DNA of 8,765 bases, from positions 1 through 8,765 of the forward strand of contig JAIVHD010000237.1 of assembly GCA_020201235.1 (NCBI GenBank), in the 5' to 3' direction. Below the pieces are notes generated by a model. The model saw only the letters and a list, made by a program, of their open reading frames with translations. It ran no database searches and had not been told where the DNA came from. This DNA comes from Lysobacteraceae bacterium. Lineage in GTDB: Bacteria; Pseudomonadota; Gammaproteobacteria; Xanthomonadales; Wenzhouxiangellaceae. A program made the position numbers and the translations under genes. Below are positions 1 through 6,749 of this stretch, piece after piece (positions within the stretch are counted from its first letter, which is position 1; each line of letters begins with the position of its first letter).

Positions 1-1264
1 GCAGCAGGGTGTCGACCGGGTCGCTGACCTGGACTGATTCGAGCTCGGTGACCATGGCCGTGGCGATCAAATCGTTGAAGCGCTCTTCGTGGTTGTAGAT
101 GGCCAGCAGCAGGTCGGATTCGTCGATGATGCCAACGATGCGGCCGTTTTCCAACACTGGCAGTTGCGAGACGTCGTAGAGCTTCATGCGCTTGTAGGCA
201 TTGGACAGCGGTTCATCCGGGCGCACGACAATGGCGTCGTGGGTTTCGATCGGGCGCGCGATGAGGTCTCTCAGGTCACCGTGGGCTTGGAGATCCAAAA
301 AGCCCTGCTCGCGCATCCAGTAGTCGTTGTAGACCTTCGACAGGTATTTGTTGCCGGTGTCGCAGACCAGCGTCAGTACGCGTTTGGGTGTGGTTTGCTC
401 GCGGCAGTAGCGCAGTGCCGCAGCCATCAGTGTGCCCGACGACGAACCGCCCAGCAGGCCTTCGGATTTAAGCAGCTGGCGCGCGGTGACAAAGCTTTCC
501 TTGTCGCTGATGGTGTAGGCCTTGTGCACGCGCGAGAAATCACTGATATCGGGCAGAAAGTCCTCTCCGATGCCTTCGACCAGCCAGCCGCCGGCGTCTT
601 CGCGCACCTTGCCGGTGGCGATGTAGTCGGCCAGAATCGAGCCTTCCGGGTCGGCCAGCACGAGCTCCAAATCCGGCGCGGCTTTGGCGAAATAACGCGA
701 CAGACCGGTGACCGTGCCGCTGGAGCCGACGCCGATGACGATAGCGTCCAGGTTCTGGTCCATCTGGCGCCACAGTTCCGGGCCGGTGTGCAGCTCGTGC
801 GCCAACGGATTGTCGGGGTTGCCGAACTGGTTGATGAAATACGAATTGGGCGTCTTGTCGGCAATCGAGCGCGCCAGGTCCTGATAGTAGTCCGGGTGGC
901 CCTTGCCGACATCGGAGCGGGTGATGACCACGTCGGCACCCATGGCCTTAAGGTTGGAGATCTTCTCGCGACTCATCTTGTCGGGAATCACCAGGATCAG
1001 CCGGTAGCCTTTCTGCTGGGCCACCAGCGCCAGCGCCAGGCCGGTGTTGCCTGCAGTGCCCTCGACCAGCGTCGCCCCGGGCTTGAGGTCGCCGCGCTGT
1101 TCGGCCTGCTCGATCATCACCAGGCCAATGCGGTCTTTAATCGAGCCGCCGGGGTTTTGGCATTCGAGCTTGGCATACAGCTCGCACGGGCCAGTATCGA
1201 GGTGGTTAATGCGTACGATCGGCGTTTCGCCGATCAGGTCCAAAACGCTGTCATGGGTTGCCAT
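1..1264 (-). CDS. Cystathionine beta-synthase, PLP enzyme with CBS domains (partial, 3' end outside window)
   Basis: The minus-strand reading frame gives about 421 residues, starting MATHDSVLDLIGETPIVRI and running off the left edge. It is a fold-type II PLP enzyme of the cysteine synthase/cystathionine beta-synthase family. Visible motifs are GGSIKDR with the Schiff-base lysine at K43, EGTAGNTG near residue 68 (substrate/cofactor loop), and the glycine/serine-rich phosphate-binding loop GVGSSGTVTG near residue 178. From about residue 335 a CBS domain follows (IVVRPDEPLSNAYKRMKLYD..., then LPVLENGRIVGIIDESDLL), and a second one starts at the cut end. This architecture favours cystathionine beta-synthase (serine plus homocysteine to cystathionine, cytosolic transsulfuration) over plain cysteine synthase. 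No N-terminal haem-binding extension is present. The ATG at 1264 has an AAAGG ribosome-binding site six bases upstream. It is transcribed away from the pilin genes and shows no obvious link to them. An O-acetylserine-dependent activity remains possible. Confidence 0.93.
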   Translation of the reverse strand, partial: MATHDSVLDLIGETPIVRINHLDTGPCELYAKLECQNPGGSIKDRIGLVMIEQAEQRGDLKPGATLVEGTAGNTGLALALVAQQKGYRLILVIPDKMSREKISNLKAMGADVVITRSDVGKGHPDYYQDLARSIADKTPNSYFINQFGNPDNPLAHELHTGPELWRQMDQNLDAIVIGVGSSGTVTGLSRYFAKAAPDLELVLADPEGSILADYIATGKVREDAGGWLVEGIGEDFLPDISDFSRVHKAYTISDKESFVTARQLLKSEGLLGGSSSGTLMAAALRYCREQTTPKRVLTLVCDTGNKYLSKVYNDYWMREQGFLDLQAHGDLRDLIARPIETHDAIVVRPDEPLSNAYKRMKLYDVSQLPVLENGRIVGIIDESDLLLAIYNHEERFNDLIATAMVTELESVQVSDPVDTLL

Positions 1265-1312
1265 ATAAAGCCTTTTGCAGTCATTTGGTGACAGTCTAAC
1301 GCCATCGACCAG

Positions 1313-1483
1313 CCTAGCAGCCTGTCGGACTTAACGCTGATCTACTGCGGAAAAGCCGGATTGGGCCAGATTTCCCGCTCTTTTTCGTTCAATAGGCCCA
1401 CTATTCGCCTCAAAAGATCGAAAAATCTGGCTCCAACCGGACTTTCCCTCGCTACGATCGGTCAAGTCCGACAGGCTGCTAGG
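1313..1483. repeat. 171-bp symmetrical inverted-repeat (MITE-like) element
   Basis: The ends are perfect 20-bp inverted repeats: CCTAGCAGCCTGTCGGACTT at 1313-1332 and its reverse complement at 1464-1483. The dyad continues inward without gaps. Positions 1354-1373 match the reverse complement of about 1423-1442, sharing the GCCAGATTT core. The centre at 1391-1405 is itself a palindrome (AATAG/CTATT) and lies on the midpoint, 1398. No protein is encoded. The outermost CTAG at both ends is palindromic, so a CTAG target duplication cannot be told from the terminal repeat. The form suggests a non-autonomous mobile element or a large structured repeat; I cannot name the family. It begins 48 bp upstream of the cystathionine beta-synthase start codon, so it may carry or disrupt that gene's promoter. 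Confidence 0.8.
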
Positions 1484-1608
1484 AGCCTGCGGCAGTGCCC
1501 GCACATTCGGCCCGCGCTTGACCAGCCGCAAGCAAGCGCGAACTCACCGAGCTGCCCCTATTCGGCACATCAGGTCGGTTCACGACGACGTTCGCGCGCG
1601 ACCGCCTG

Positions 1609-1654
1609 GTCACAAATTCCGGGCCTATCCGCACAAACTGTCGCTGTTTGTGAC
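1609..1654. promoter_or_regulatory. Cluster of CACAAA/TTTGTG half-sites, possible activator site
   Basis: A 7-bp perfect inverted repeat, CACAAAC (1632-1638) and GTTTGTG (1646-1652), is separated by 7 bases. A further GTCACAAA at 1609-1616 is the exact reverse complement of TTTGTGAC at 1647-1654. The cluster lies about 25-70 bp upstream of the -24 element of the pilin promoter, where an enhancer-binding protein such as PilR would act. No T-run follows the palindrome, so it is not a terminator. Assignment to PilR is inference from context; the motif was not matched to a verified PilR consensus. Confidence 0.4.
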
Positions 1655-1677
1655 GCCTGGCAGAAATATCGGGCCGA

Positions 1678-1693
1678 TGGTTCAAAAATTGCA
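1678..1693 (+). promoter_or_regulatory. Sigma-54 (-24/-12) promoter for the first pilin
   Basis: TGGTTCAAAAATTGCA keeps the essential GG (1679-1680) and GC (1691-1692) at the correct 12-base spacing, with a full TTGCA at -12, against the consensus TGGCACG-N4-TTGCW. Transcription would start near 1704 and leave an untranslated leader of about 68 bases before the pilin ATG. Pilin genes in Pseudomonas and relatives are driven by RpoN with the two-component pair PilS/PilR, which supports the call. The non-coding DNA between 1484 and 1677 holds nothing else recognised apart from the half-site cluster. Confidence 0.75.
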
Positions 1694-1771
1694 GGTCAGA
1701 CTCGGTCATTTCAATTCTATTGCAGGATGATTCTGTCAAGCCATCACAGCACCAAGTGGGAAGGGGGGCAT

Positions 1772-2197
1772 ATGAAGCACCAAAATCAAGGTTTTACACT
1801 GATCGAGTTGATGCTCGTCATCGCCATCCTCGGCATTCTGCTGGCCATCGCGCTGCCCGCTTATCAAAGCTATATCACGCGCTCGCGCGTCGCCGAAGGC
1901 TTGCGCGTGGCCGCCTGGGCCAAATTTGCGGTCGAAGATACCTTTCAAGCCGAAGGCGCGGTGCCCGATCAGGCCGCGACCGGCTTCGACCTGGGCAGTC
2001 CGACCGAATTTGTCGCCGACATCACCATCGCCGGCGATGGCTCCGGCACCATCACCATTACCACCCAAATGACCGGCGCCAACCCGGACGTCGTGTTTGT
2101 GCTGGAGCCGGCACTGGCTCTGAACCAGGCCGTGCAATGGACCTGCCGGATCACCCAGGGCGAAACCCGCCACGTGCCACCGAACTGCCGCCCATAA
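1772..2197 (+). CDS. pilA: Type IV major pilin (PilA-like), first copy
   Basis: This 141-residue prepilin has a short leader, MKHQNQG, and a canonical prepilin peptidase site after G7. The mature protein would begin [20 protein letters not shown]-methylated at Phe1, with the conserved Glu at mature position 5. The hydrophobic N-terminal helix is followed by a variable globular region rich in Thr/Ser (about residues 85-100, [14 protein letters not shown]). Two cysteines, C125 and C139, near the C-terminus fit the usual D-region disulfide loop. It would be processed by PilD and assembled into a type IV pilus used for twitching, adhesion and DNA uptake. The ATG at 1772 was chosen because an AGGGGGG ribosome-binding site ends four bases before it and the leader has normal length; the longer open frame upstream crosses the promoter and is not used. 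No terminator is visible after it. Whether this or the next copy is the main subunit cannot be told. Confidence 0.93.
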   Translation: MKHQNQGFTLIELMLVIAILGILLAIALPAYQSYITRSRVAEGLRVAAWAKFAVEDTFQAEGAVPDQAATGFDLGSPTEFVADITIAGDGSGTITITTQMTGANPDVVFVLEPALALNQAVQWTCRITQGETRHVPPNCRP

Positions 2198-2451
2198 CAA
2201 TCTGAAGCAAACATTTGACACTGCCGGTCACCAACTGCCCAAACGCGTCAGTCGCGGACCAATCATTCCTCCAAGTCCATAGGCAAATTGCGCTACAGCG
2301 CTCGAAAACGCTGATATGATTCAACATCGCCAAATCCCGTGCTGCGCCTGGCATGGTTTGTGCATCATTATGGGGCAGCGTGGGGCTTGCAGTATTCCCA
2401 GATTCGCTCAAGAAACAACTTTTATACATCAACCTGAACCAGGAGCACGAT
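2198..2451. other. Intergenic region between the two pilin genes
   Basis: This stretch of 254 bases has no coding sequence I can support. No hairpin with a T-run follows the first pilin, so transcription could continue into the second. A small palindrome, GCGCTACAGCGC, lies near 2290. The region contains the second sigma-54-type promoter (2349-2364) and the AGGAG ribosome-binding site at 2441-2445. Confidence 0.6.
2349..2364 (+). promoter_or_regulatory. Sigma-54 (-24/-12) promoter for the second pilin
   Basis: TGGCATGGTTTGTGCA matches the consensus TGGCACG-N4-TTGCW except at two positions, with GG at 2350-2351 and GC at 2362-2363 correctly 12 bases apart. Transcription would start near 2375, about 76 bases before the second pilin ATG. 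Having its own promoter means this copy can be expressed independently of the first, though read-through from upstream is also possible. Confidence 0.75.
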
Positions 2452-2892
2452 ATGAACAACATCCGCACCGCAAGAAACCAGAGCGGTTTCACCCTGATCG
2501 AACTGATGATCGTCATCGCCATCCTCGGCATTTTGCTGGCCATCGCCATTCCGGCCTACCAGGATTACACCGCGCGCGCCCGAGCCTCAGAAGCCCTGAA
2601 CATCGCCGCAGCACCGAAGTTGGCCGTCGCTGAAACCGCAATCTCCACCGGAACATTTCCGGCCGACAATGACGCGGCCGGTTACATGTTTAACCAAACC
2701 GAACTCGTCTCCGACATCATGATCGCTGCTGGAGTCATCACCATCACGGCCCGAAACACCGAGTGCGACGGCGGGGAACCGATTTTTGTTCTCACGCCCT
2801 CCACAACTGCCGGCGCTGTTGAATGGGATTGCTCGGCTACCCAAGGCCAGAACTGTGCGCCCGCTTCCTGCCGCGCCGCCGCAGCTAACTGA
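2452..2892 (+). CDS. Type IV major pilin (PilA-like), second copy
   Basis: This 146-residue prepilin has a 12-residue leader (MNNIRTARNQSG). The mature protein would start [19 protein letters not shown], with Glu at mature position 5 for subunit assembly. The N-terminal helix is nearly identical to that of the first copy, also at DNA level, while the rest diverges. Four cysteines are present (C105, C127, C135, C140), enough for two disulfides, against two in the first copy. A TPSTTAGA stretch at 115-122 is a plausible exposed O-glycosylation segment. The start at 2452 is fixed by AGGAG six bases upstream. It is followed by a strong intrinsic terminator at 2949-2982. It most likely serves as an alternative or additional fibre subunit. 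A minor pilin is less likely given its close match to the major type. Confidence 0.93.
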   Translation: MNNIRTARNQSGFTLIELMIVIAILGILLAIAIPAYQDYTARARASEALNIAAAPKLAVAETAISTGTFPADNDAAGYMFNQTELVSDIMIAAGVITITARNTECDGGEPIFVLTPSTTAGAVEWDCSATQGQNCAPASCRAAAAN

Positions 2893-2948
2893 GCTATCTG
2901 ATTGCAGTGGAATGGCGATGGTGATTACCCATCGCGAAGCCTGGCACA

Positions 2949-2982
2949 AAGAAGGGGACGCCCAGCGTCTCCTTCTTTTTTT
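2949..2982 (+). terminator. Rho-independent terminator after the second pilin
   Basis: A 12-bp stem, AAGAAGGGGACG with CGTCTCCTTCTT (11 Watson-Crick pairs plus one G-T), closes a 5-base loop CCCAG and runs directly into a T-rich tract at 2976-2982. It lies only 24 bases before the next gene's start codon, so it probably caps abundant pilin mRNA while letting a fraction read through. A smaller hairpin, GCGATGG/CCATCGC (2915-2935), lies just upstream without a T-run. Confidence 0.92.
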
Positions 2983-3006
2983 GCGCCAGAACTAGAGAAC
3001 AAACGC

Positions 3007-4743
3007 ATGGATGAGATTCGCGTCTACTACGATGGCGACTGTCCATTCTGCACCCGATACACCACGTACCTGAATCTCGGTCGGCAGGCCAGAATCACCC
3101 TCACCAACCTCCGCGAGGCTCCGGAAACGGCCGCGCTTTTCGAGCACAAGGGGCTGCATCCCGACAAGGGCATGATCGTGGACCTCGACGGGCGGCTTTA
3201 CGGCGGCGCCGACGCGATGCACGTGCTAAGCCTGCTCGACCAGTCCGATTCCGTCGCTGCACGACTGACAGGCTGGGTATTCTCCAAGCCCTGGCGCGCT
3301 CGTCTGCTGTACCCGTTGCTTCGGCTAGGACGCAACACAACGCTTTTGCTTCTGGGTCGCCAACCACTACGCAGCGACCCTGGCATCGAACCATTGCGCA
3401 TTCTTTTTACCAGCGCGCTTGGATTGTTCGCCTGGCTGCACTTTCTCGTCTATGCCTTTCAATTCAACGCGCCGCTGTATACAACAACCTTTAGCATTGG
3501 TTTTGCCGGCCTGATTCTAATCCTCAGACCACAAAGCCGGCGAGTACTGCTGTTGCTGCTCGGCCTGCTTGTCGTGGATGCATGGCTGCAAATGCCTTCG
3601 CACTCCAACCATACGATTATCAAGAATTTTCTGTTGCTGGCGGCCTTGCCGGCGGGCGCCTGGCATGCGCTGCGCGGCAACAGCATCAATGCCTTTCTCG
3701 ACTCGCTGTTTGGGGTCGGGCGCTGGCTTTTGCTTTTGATGTACGTGTTCGGCGTTTTTCACAAGATCAACAGCGACTTTCTCGACCCGGCCGTCAGTTG
3801 CGCCACGATGCTCTGGTACGACATGCCCGCGTGGCTCGGCTGGATTGACGCCGAATTTGTCGGCCCGTTGATCACTTGGGGGACGCTGTTTGTCGAAACC
3901 ACGATTTTAGTGATGCTGATCGTACCGCGCCTGCGTTACCACGGCATTCTTATCGGGATCGGCTTCCACAGCGTGCTTGCGCTCAGCGGGTACGCACTTT
4001 ATGCAACGTTCTCGATGCTCTCGCTCATGTTGCACTTGACGTTCCTGTCAAGCACCTCGGCGCAGCAGATTATTCAGAGTCCGGGCTGGAAACGGTGGCA
4101 GATGTTATGCCGCCACTGGCACGGCACTGCAATTGTCGGTCTGTGCGCGACCGTACTGGGCTTTTTGTCCTGGATTGGAAGTTTCAGCCAAGTGGGCCTG
4201 TTTTGGCTTTTGATCGTGGCACCGTTCTTCTTTTTTCTTGCAGCCCATGGTCGCGACCTTCAGCCCCCGCCGGCCATCGAGCTACTGCGAGTTAAGCCTG
4301 GCTGGCTGGTTCTGGTTATCGCGCTATTCTTTTTTAACTGCATCACGCCATACCTTGGCCTAAAAACCGCGCAGTCAATCAATATGTTCGCCAATCTGCG
4401 ACTGGAAGCTCATCACAGCAATCATTTCCTGATTGACAAACCGGGTCCATTTCACTATCTCGACGATGTTGTGCAGATTGTTTCCGCCTCTGGCTCGACA
4501 AAGCTGCAGTACGTGCTCGCTCAAGATCTGTCGATGGTCTATTACGATCTTCTCAACACGCTCGATAGCAATCCGCAGGCGCGAGTAACGTATATTCGAA
4601 ACGGGAATATCCATGAAGATCAAACGCGACAATCGCTTGCAGGCGACATCGAAGAAATTCTTCATCCGGAATGGTTCCGAAAGTGGTTCCATTTCAACGT
4701 GGTCGATTTAAACGACCCAAAACCCTGCGCACTGGATCGCTAA
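3007..4743 (+). CDS. DCC (DUF393) thiol-oxidoreductase-like domain fused to an HTTM/vitamin-K-carboxylase-like membrane domain
   Basis: The predicted protein has 578 residues. Residues 1-110 form a DCC-family domain with the signature YYDGDCPFC, putting D9 and a CxxC pair at C12/C15; such domains resemble thioredoxin-type thiol-disulfide oxidoreductases. Residues about 125-460 hold roughly ten hydrophobic segments of HTTM type. The segment FHKINSDFL (H252, K253) resembles the KLxxxW-type segment that carries the catalytic-base lysine in gamma-glutamyl carboxylase. E297 and H321 lie in the following helices in the usual HTTM pattern. A soluble tail of about 115 residues ends the protein. No signal peptide is seen, so the DCC domain is probably cytoplasmic. 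The ATG at 3007 has only a weak AGAG ribosome-binding site and keeps the DCC domain complete. No separate promoter is evident, so expression probably comes from read-through of the pilin terminator. Membership of the two families is fairly clear; substrate and reaction are unknown, and gamma-carboxylation is not claimed. Confidence 0.85.
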   Translation: MDEIRVYYDGDCPFCTRYTTYLNLGRQARITLTNLREAPETAALFEHKGLHPDKGMIVDLDGRLYGGADAMHVLSLLDQSDSVAARLTGWVFSKPWRARLLYPLLRLGRNTTLLLLGRQPLRSDPGIEPLRILFTSALGLFAWLHFLVYAFQFNAPLYTTTFSIGFAGLILILRPQSRRVLLLLLGLLVVDAWLQMPSHSNHTIIKNFLLLAALPAGAWHALRGNSINAFLDSLFGVGRWLLLLMYVFGVFHKINSDFLDPAVSCATMLWYDMPAWLGWIDAEFVGPLITWGTLFVETTILVMLIVPRLRYHGILIGIGFHSVLALSGYALYATFSMLSLMLHLTFLSSTSAQQIIQSPGWKRWQMLCRHWHGTAIVGLCATVLGFLSWIGSFSQVGLFWLLIVAPFFFFLAAHGRDLQPPPAIELLRVKPGWLVLVIALFFFNCITPYLGLKTAQSINMFANLRLEAHHSNHFLIDKPGPFHYLDDVVQIVSASGSTKLQYVLAQDLSMVYYDLLNTLDSNPQARVTYIRNGNIHEDQTRQSLAGDIEEILHPEWFRKWFHFNVVDLNDPKPCALDR

Positions 4744-4755
4744 CCGAATTTCAGA

Positions 4756-4771
4756 TGGCACCAAACGGGCC
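4756..4771 (+). promoter_or_regulatory. Possible weak sigma-54 promoter before the glycosyltransferase
   Basis: TGGCACCAAACGGGCC has a perfect TGGCAC -24 half and a GC (4769-4770) 12 bases after the GG, but lacks the TT before the GC. A start near 4782 would sit about 33 bases before the GTG of the next gene. If real, it would place this gene under the same RpoN control as the pilins. A chance match is quite possible. Confidence 0.3.
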
Positions 4772-4814
4772 GAAGGACTGAGAAAATACCGATTCCCCTG
4801 CGAGGCATATTAAA

Positions 4815-6749
4815 GTGCTTATAACCAACAGGTCGCGAAAACCCTGGTTGTTGATCGCCGCACTGGTTCTGATCACGATCGCCGTCTACCTGCCGGGCCT
4901 GGATGGCGAGTTTGTTTACGACGACCGCTCAAACCTTGCCGTGGTTCAGCAGTGGGCCGATGGACGGGCCAGCTGGCAAGAGGTCGTTTTCGGCAACCCC
5001 TCGGGTCCGCTGGGTCGGCCCGTTTCAATGGCCAGCTTTTTGCTCAATGCGTCCGTTTCCGGCGTCAGCGTGTTCGGTTTTCGCCTTGGTAATCTGCTCC
5101 TTCACCTGGCCACCGGGCTGGCAATCTTTACCCTACTCCTTATGTTGGCCCGGCGCGACCGACTGCTTTCAGCATTTGCGGTCACGACGGCATTCGGCGT
5201 GACCGCGATCTGGTTGCTTCATCCAATGCTTGTCAGCACTGTGCTCTACGTCATCCAGCGGATGGCGATGCTGAGCGCATTTTTCATGATTTTGACAATG
5301 CTGGCCTATGTCCATGGGCGAACCCGCTTCGAAGCCGGATGTTTCCGCACCGGATCCGCCTGGCTTTTTTTGGCCGTTCCCGCCTTGACGGCACTTGCGG
5401 CATTTTCCAAGGAAAACGGCGTGCTGGCACCCGTCTTGTGCGGCGTGATCGAGTGGGTATACTTCGCGCCCCGAATCGGGGGGCGCAGACCCTGGCAGGT
5501 TCGTGTCTTTCTAATTCTCGGCATATTCGTGCCGGCGATCATGGGCCTGGCTCTTCTGCTATCCAGGCCCGACCTCTTTCTCGAAGGCTATACCCATCGG
5601 TCCTTTACGCTGGTCGAACGCGTGTTGACGCAGGCAAGAGTCTTGTTTGATTACGCTCACGGCCTGCTATTACCCTACGGTCCCTCATTCAGTTTATACA
5701 GAGATGACTATCCGATTTCTACGGGCTGGATGAGCCCAGCGACAACGCTGCTGGCCTGGTCCGGATGGGCGGCGATCATAACGCTGATCTTTGTATTACG
5801 GAAACGAGTGCCAGGGTACTCGGCGGGCATGGCGATCTTTCTCGTGGGCCATTTGGTGGAGTCGAGCATCATTCCGTTGATGATCTACTTCGAGCATCGA
5901 AATTACCTTCCGGGAGTGGGTTTGCTCTGGGCCTTGGCCAGCTTGGTCGCATGGTTTGGCAAGCAACTCAGATGCGAGGTTGGATCGGCAAGGGTGCTAT
6001 GGCCAAGCGCGCTGGCAGCGTTATTGATTGTCTTGAGTGCCGCCGCCTTTTTCAGAGCGGACTTATGGAGCACTCCGCATCTACTCCTGACCCAGTCACT
6101 TGAAAGGTATCCAAATTCCCGTTCGTTGCGGCTCGAGCTGGCCTATAAAGAAATGAGCCGCACGCCGCCGAACGTAAAAGCGGCCCAGCAACACTATCAT
6201 CATCTAATGTCGCTTGAAAGCAGCTCTACGCAGCTTATCGGGGCAATCGGTCTGATCATTTCCAACTGCTATGCTCAAAAACCGATTGCACCAGGGTTGG
6301 TTTCCAAATACCTTTCCCGGTTTCCAGAAACGATGGAAGCCGATGTGATTCGGTCGCTGGAGAACCTCGCCGCCGTTGTTCGCCAAATGGAGTGCAAGGG
6401 ACTGACGCCCGACCAATTAGCCGACGGGCTTGTCAACGCGCTAAAAGCGGCAGATCTAAAGCCCGGCAGCATTCAAAGCTGGCGCATGCGACTTGACGCG
6501 GCGCGCTTGTACTACGATTCGGGCCAAATGGCAAAAGCACTGGAACAGGCCGAAATTGCATGGCAAAATGGCCACGATCTCAACGTCGGGCTAATGGTCG
6601 CTGGGCTGCGCATCAATTTGGGCATGAATGATGCGGCGCGTGAACTACTGAGTGACCTCGAAACAAGAATACCCGCGAGCCATCATGAGCAACGTGCACG
6701 TTTTCGAAGCTATATTCAAGCGCTGGAAACCGAAGCGTTTTTACAATGA
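4815..6749 (+). CDS. GT-C type membrane glycosyltransferase with C-terminal TPR-like region, candidate pilin glycosyltransferase
   Basis: The predicted protein has 644 residues. The first transmembrane helix (about 11-29) leads into a periplasmic loop with FVYDD (D36/D37), the acidic motif expected for GT-C enzymes that use polyprenyl-phosphate sugars. GRPVSMASFLLNA (R68-N78), an HP-containing segment and FEHRNYLPG (359-367) follow, a motif order like that of TMTC-type O-glycosyltransferases. About ten membrane helices reach residue 410. The remainder is soluble and helical, with TPR-like character around 555-640 (ALEQAEIAWQNG, AARELLSDLE). The position close behind pilin genes matches that of TfpO and TfpW, which glycosylate pilin in Pseudomonas, so pilin O-glycosylation in the periplasm is the favoured role. 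Glycosylation of another exported protein is possible. The GTG at 4815 follows a weak GAGG; no in-frame ATG lies near. The stop overlaps the next start as ATGA. Confidence 0.82.
   Translation: MLITNRSRKPWLLIAALVLITIAVYLPGLDGEFVYDDRSNLAVVQQWADGRASWQEVVFGNPSGPLGRPVSMASFLLNASVSGVSVFGFRLGNLLLHLATGLAIFTLLLMLARRDRLLSAFAVTTAFGVTAIWLLHPMLVSTVLYVIQRMAMLSAFFMILTMLAYVHGRTRFEAGCFRTGSAWLFLAVPALTALAAFSKENGVLAPVLCGVIEWVYFAPRIGGRRPWQVRVFLILGIFVPAIMGLALLLSRPDLFLEGYTHRSFTLVERVLTQARVLFDYAHGLLLPYGPSFSLYRDDYPISTGWMSPATTLLAWSGWAAIITLIFVLRKRVPGYSAGMAIFLVGHLVESSIIPLMIYFEHRNYLPGVGLLWALASLVAWFGKQLRCEVGSARVLWPSALAALLIVLSAAAFFRADLWSTPHLLLTQSLERYPNSRSLRLELAYKEMSRTPPNVKAAQQHYHHLMSLESSSTQLIGAIGLIISNCYAQKPIAPGLVSKYLSRFPETMEADVIRSLENLAAVVRQMECKGLTPDQLADGLVNALKAADLKPGSIQSWRMRLDAARLYYDSGQMAKALEQAEIAWQNGHDLNVGLMVAGLRINLGMNDAARELLSDLETRIPASHHEQRARFRSYIQALETEAFLQ

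Noticed and set aside
89..1291. Long plus-strand open frame of 400 codons
   Set aside because: It is the antisense shadow of the cystathionine beta-synthase gene, whose motifs are clear on the minus strand.
1361..1771. N-terminal extension of the first pilin frame back to 1361
   Set aside because: It would cross the inverted-repeat element and the sigma-54 promoter and place about 137 residues before the prepilin leader. The ATG at 1772 has a strong ribosome-binding site.
2942..2957. TGGCACA before the DCC-HTTM gene as a sigma-54 promoter
   Set aside because: The -12 position reads GG where GC is required, and the sequence is part of the terminator stem.
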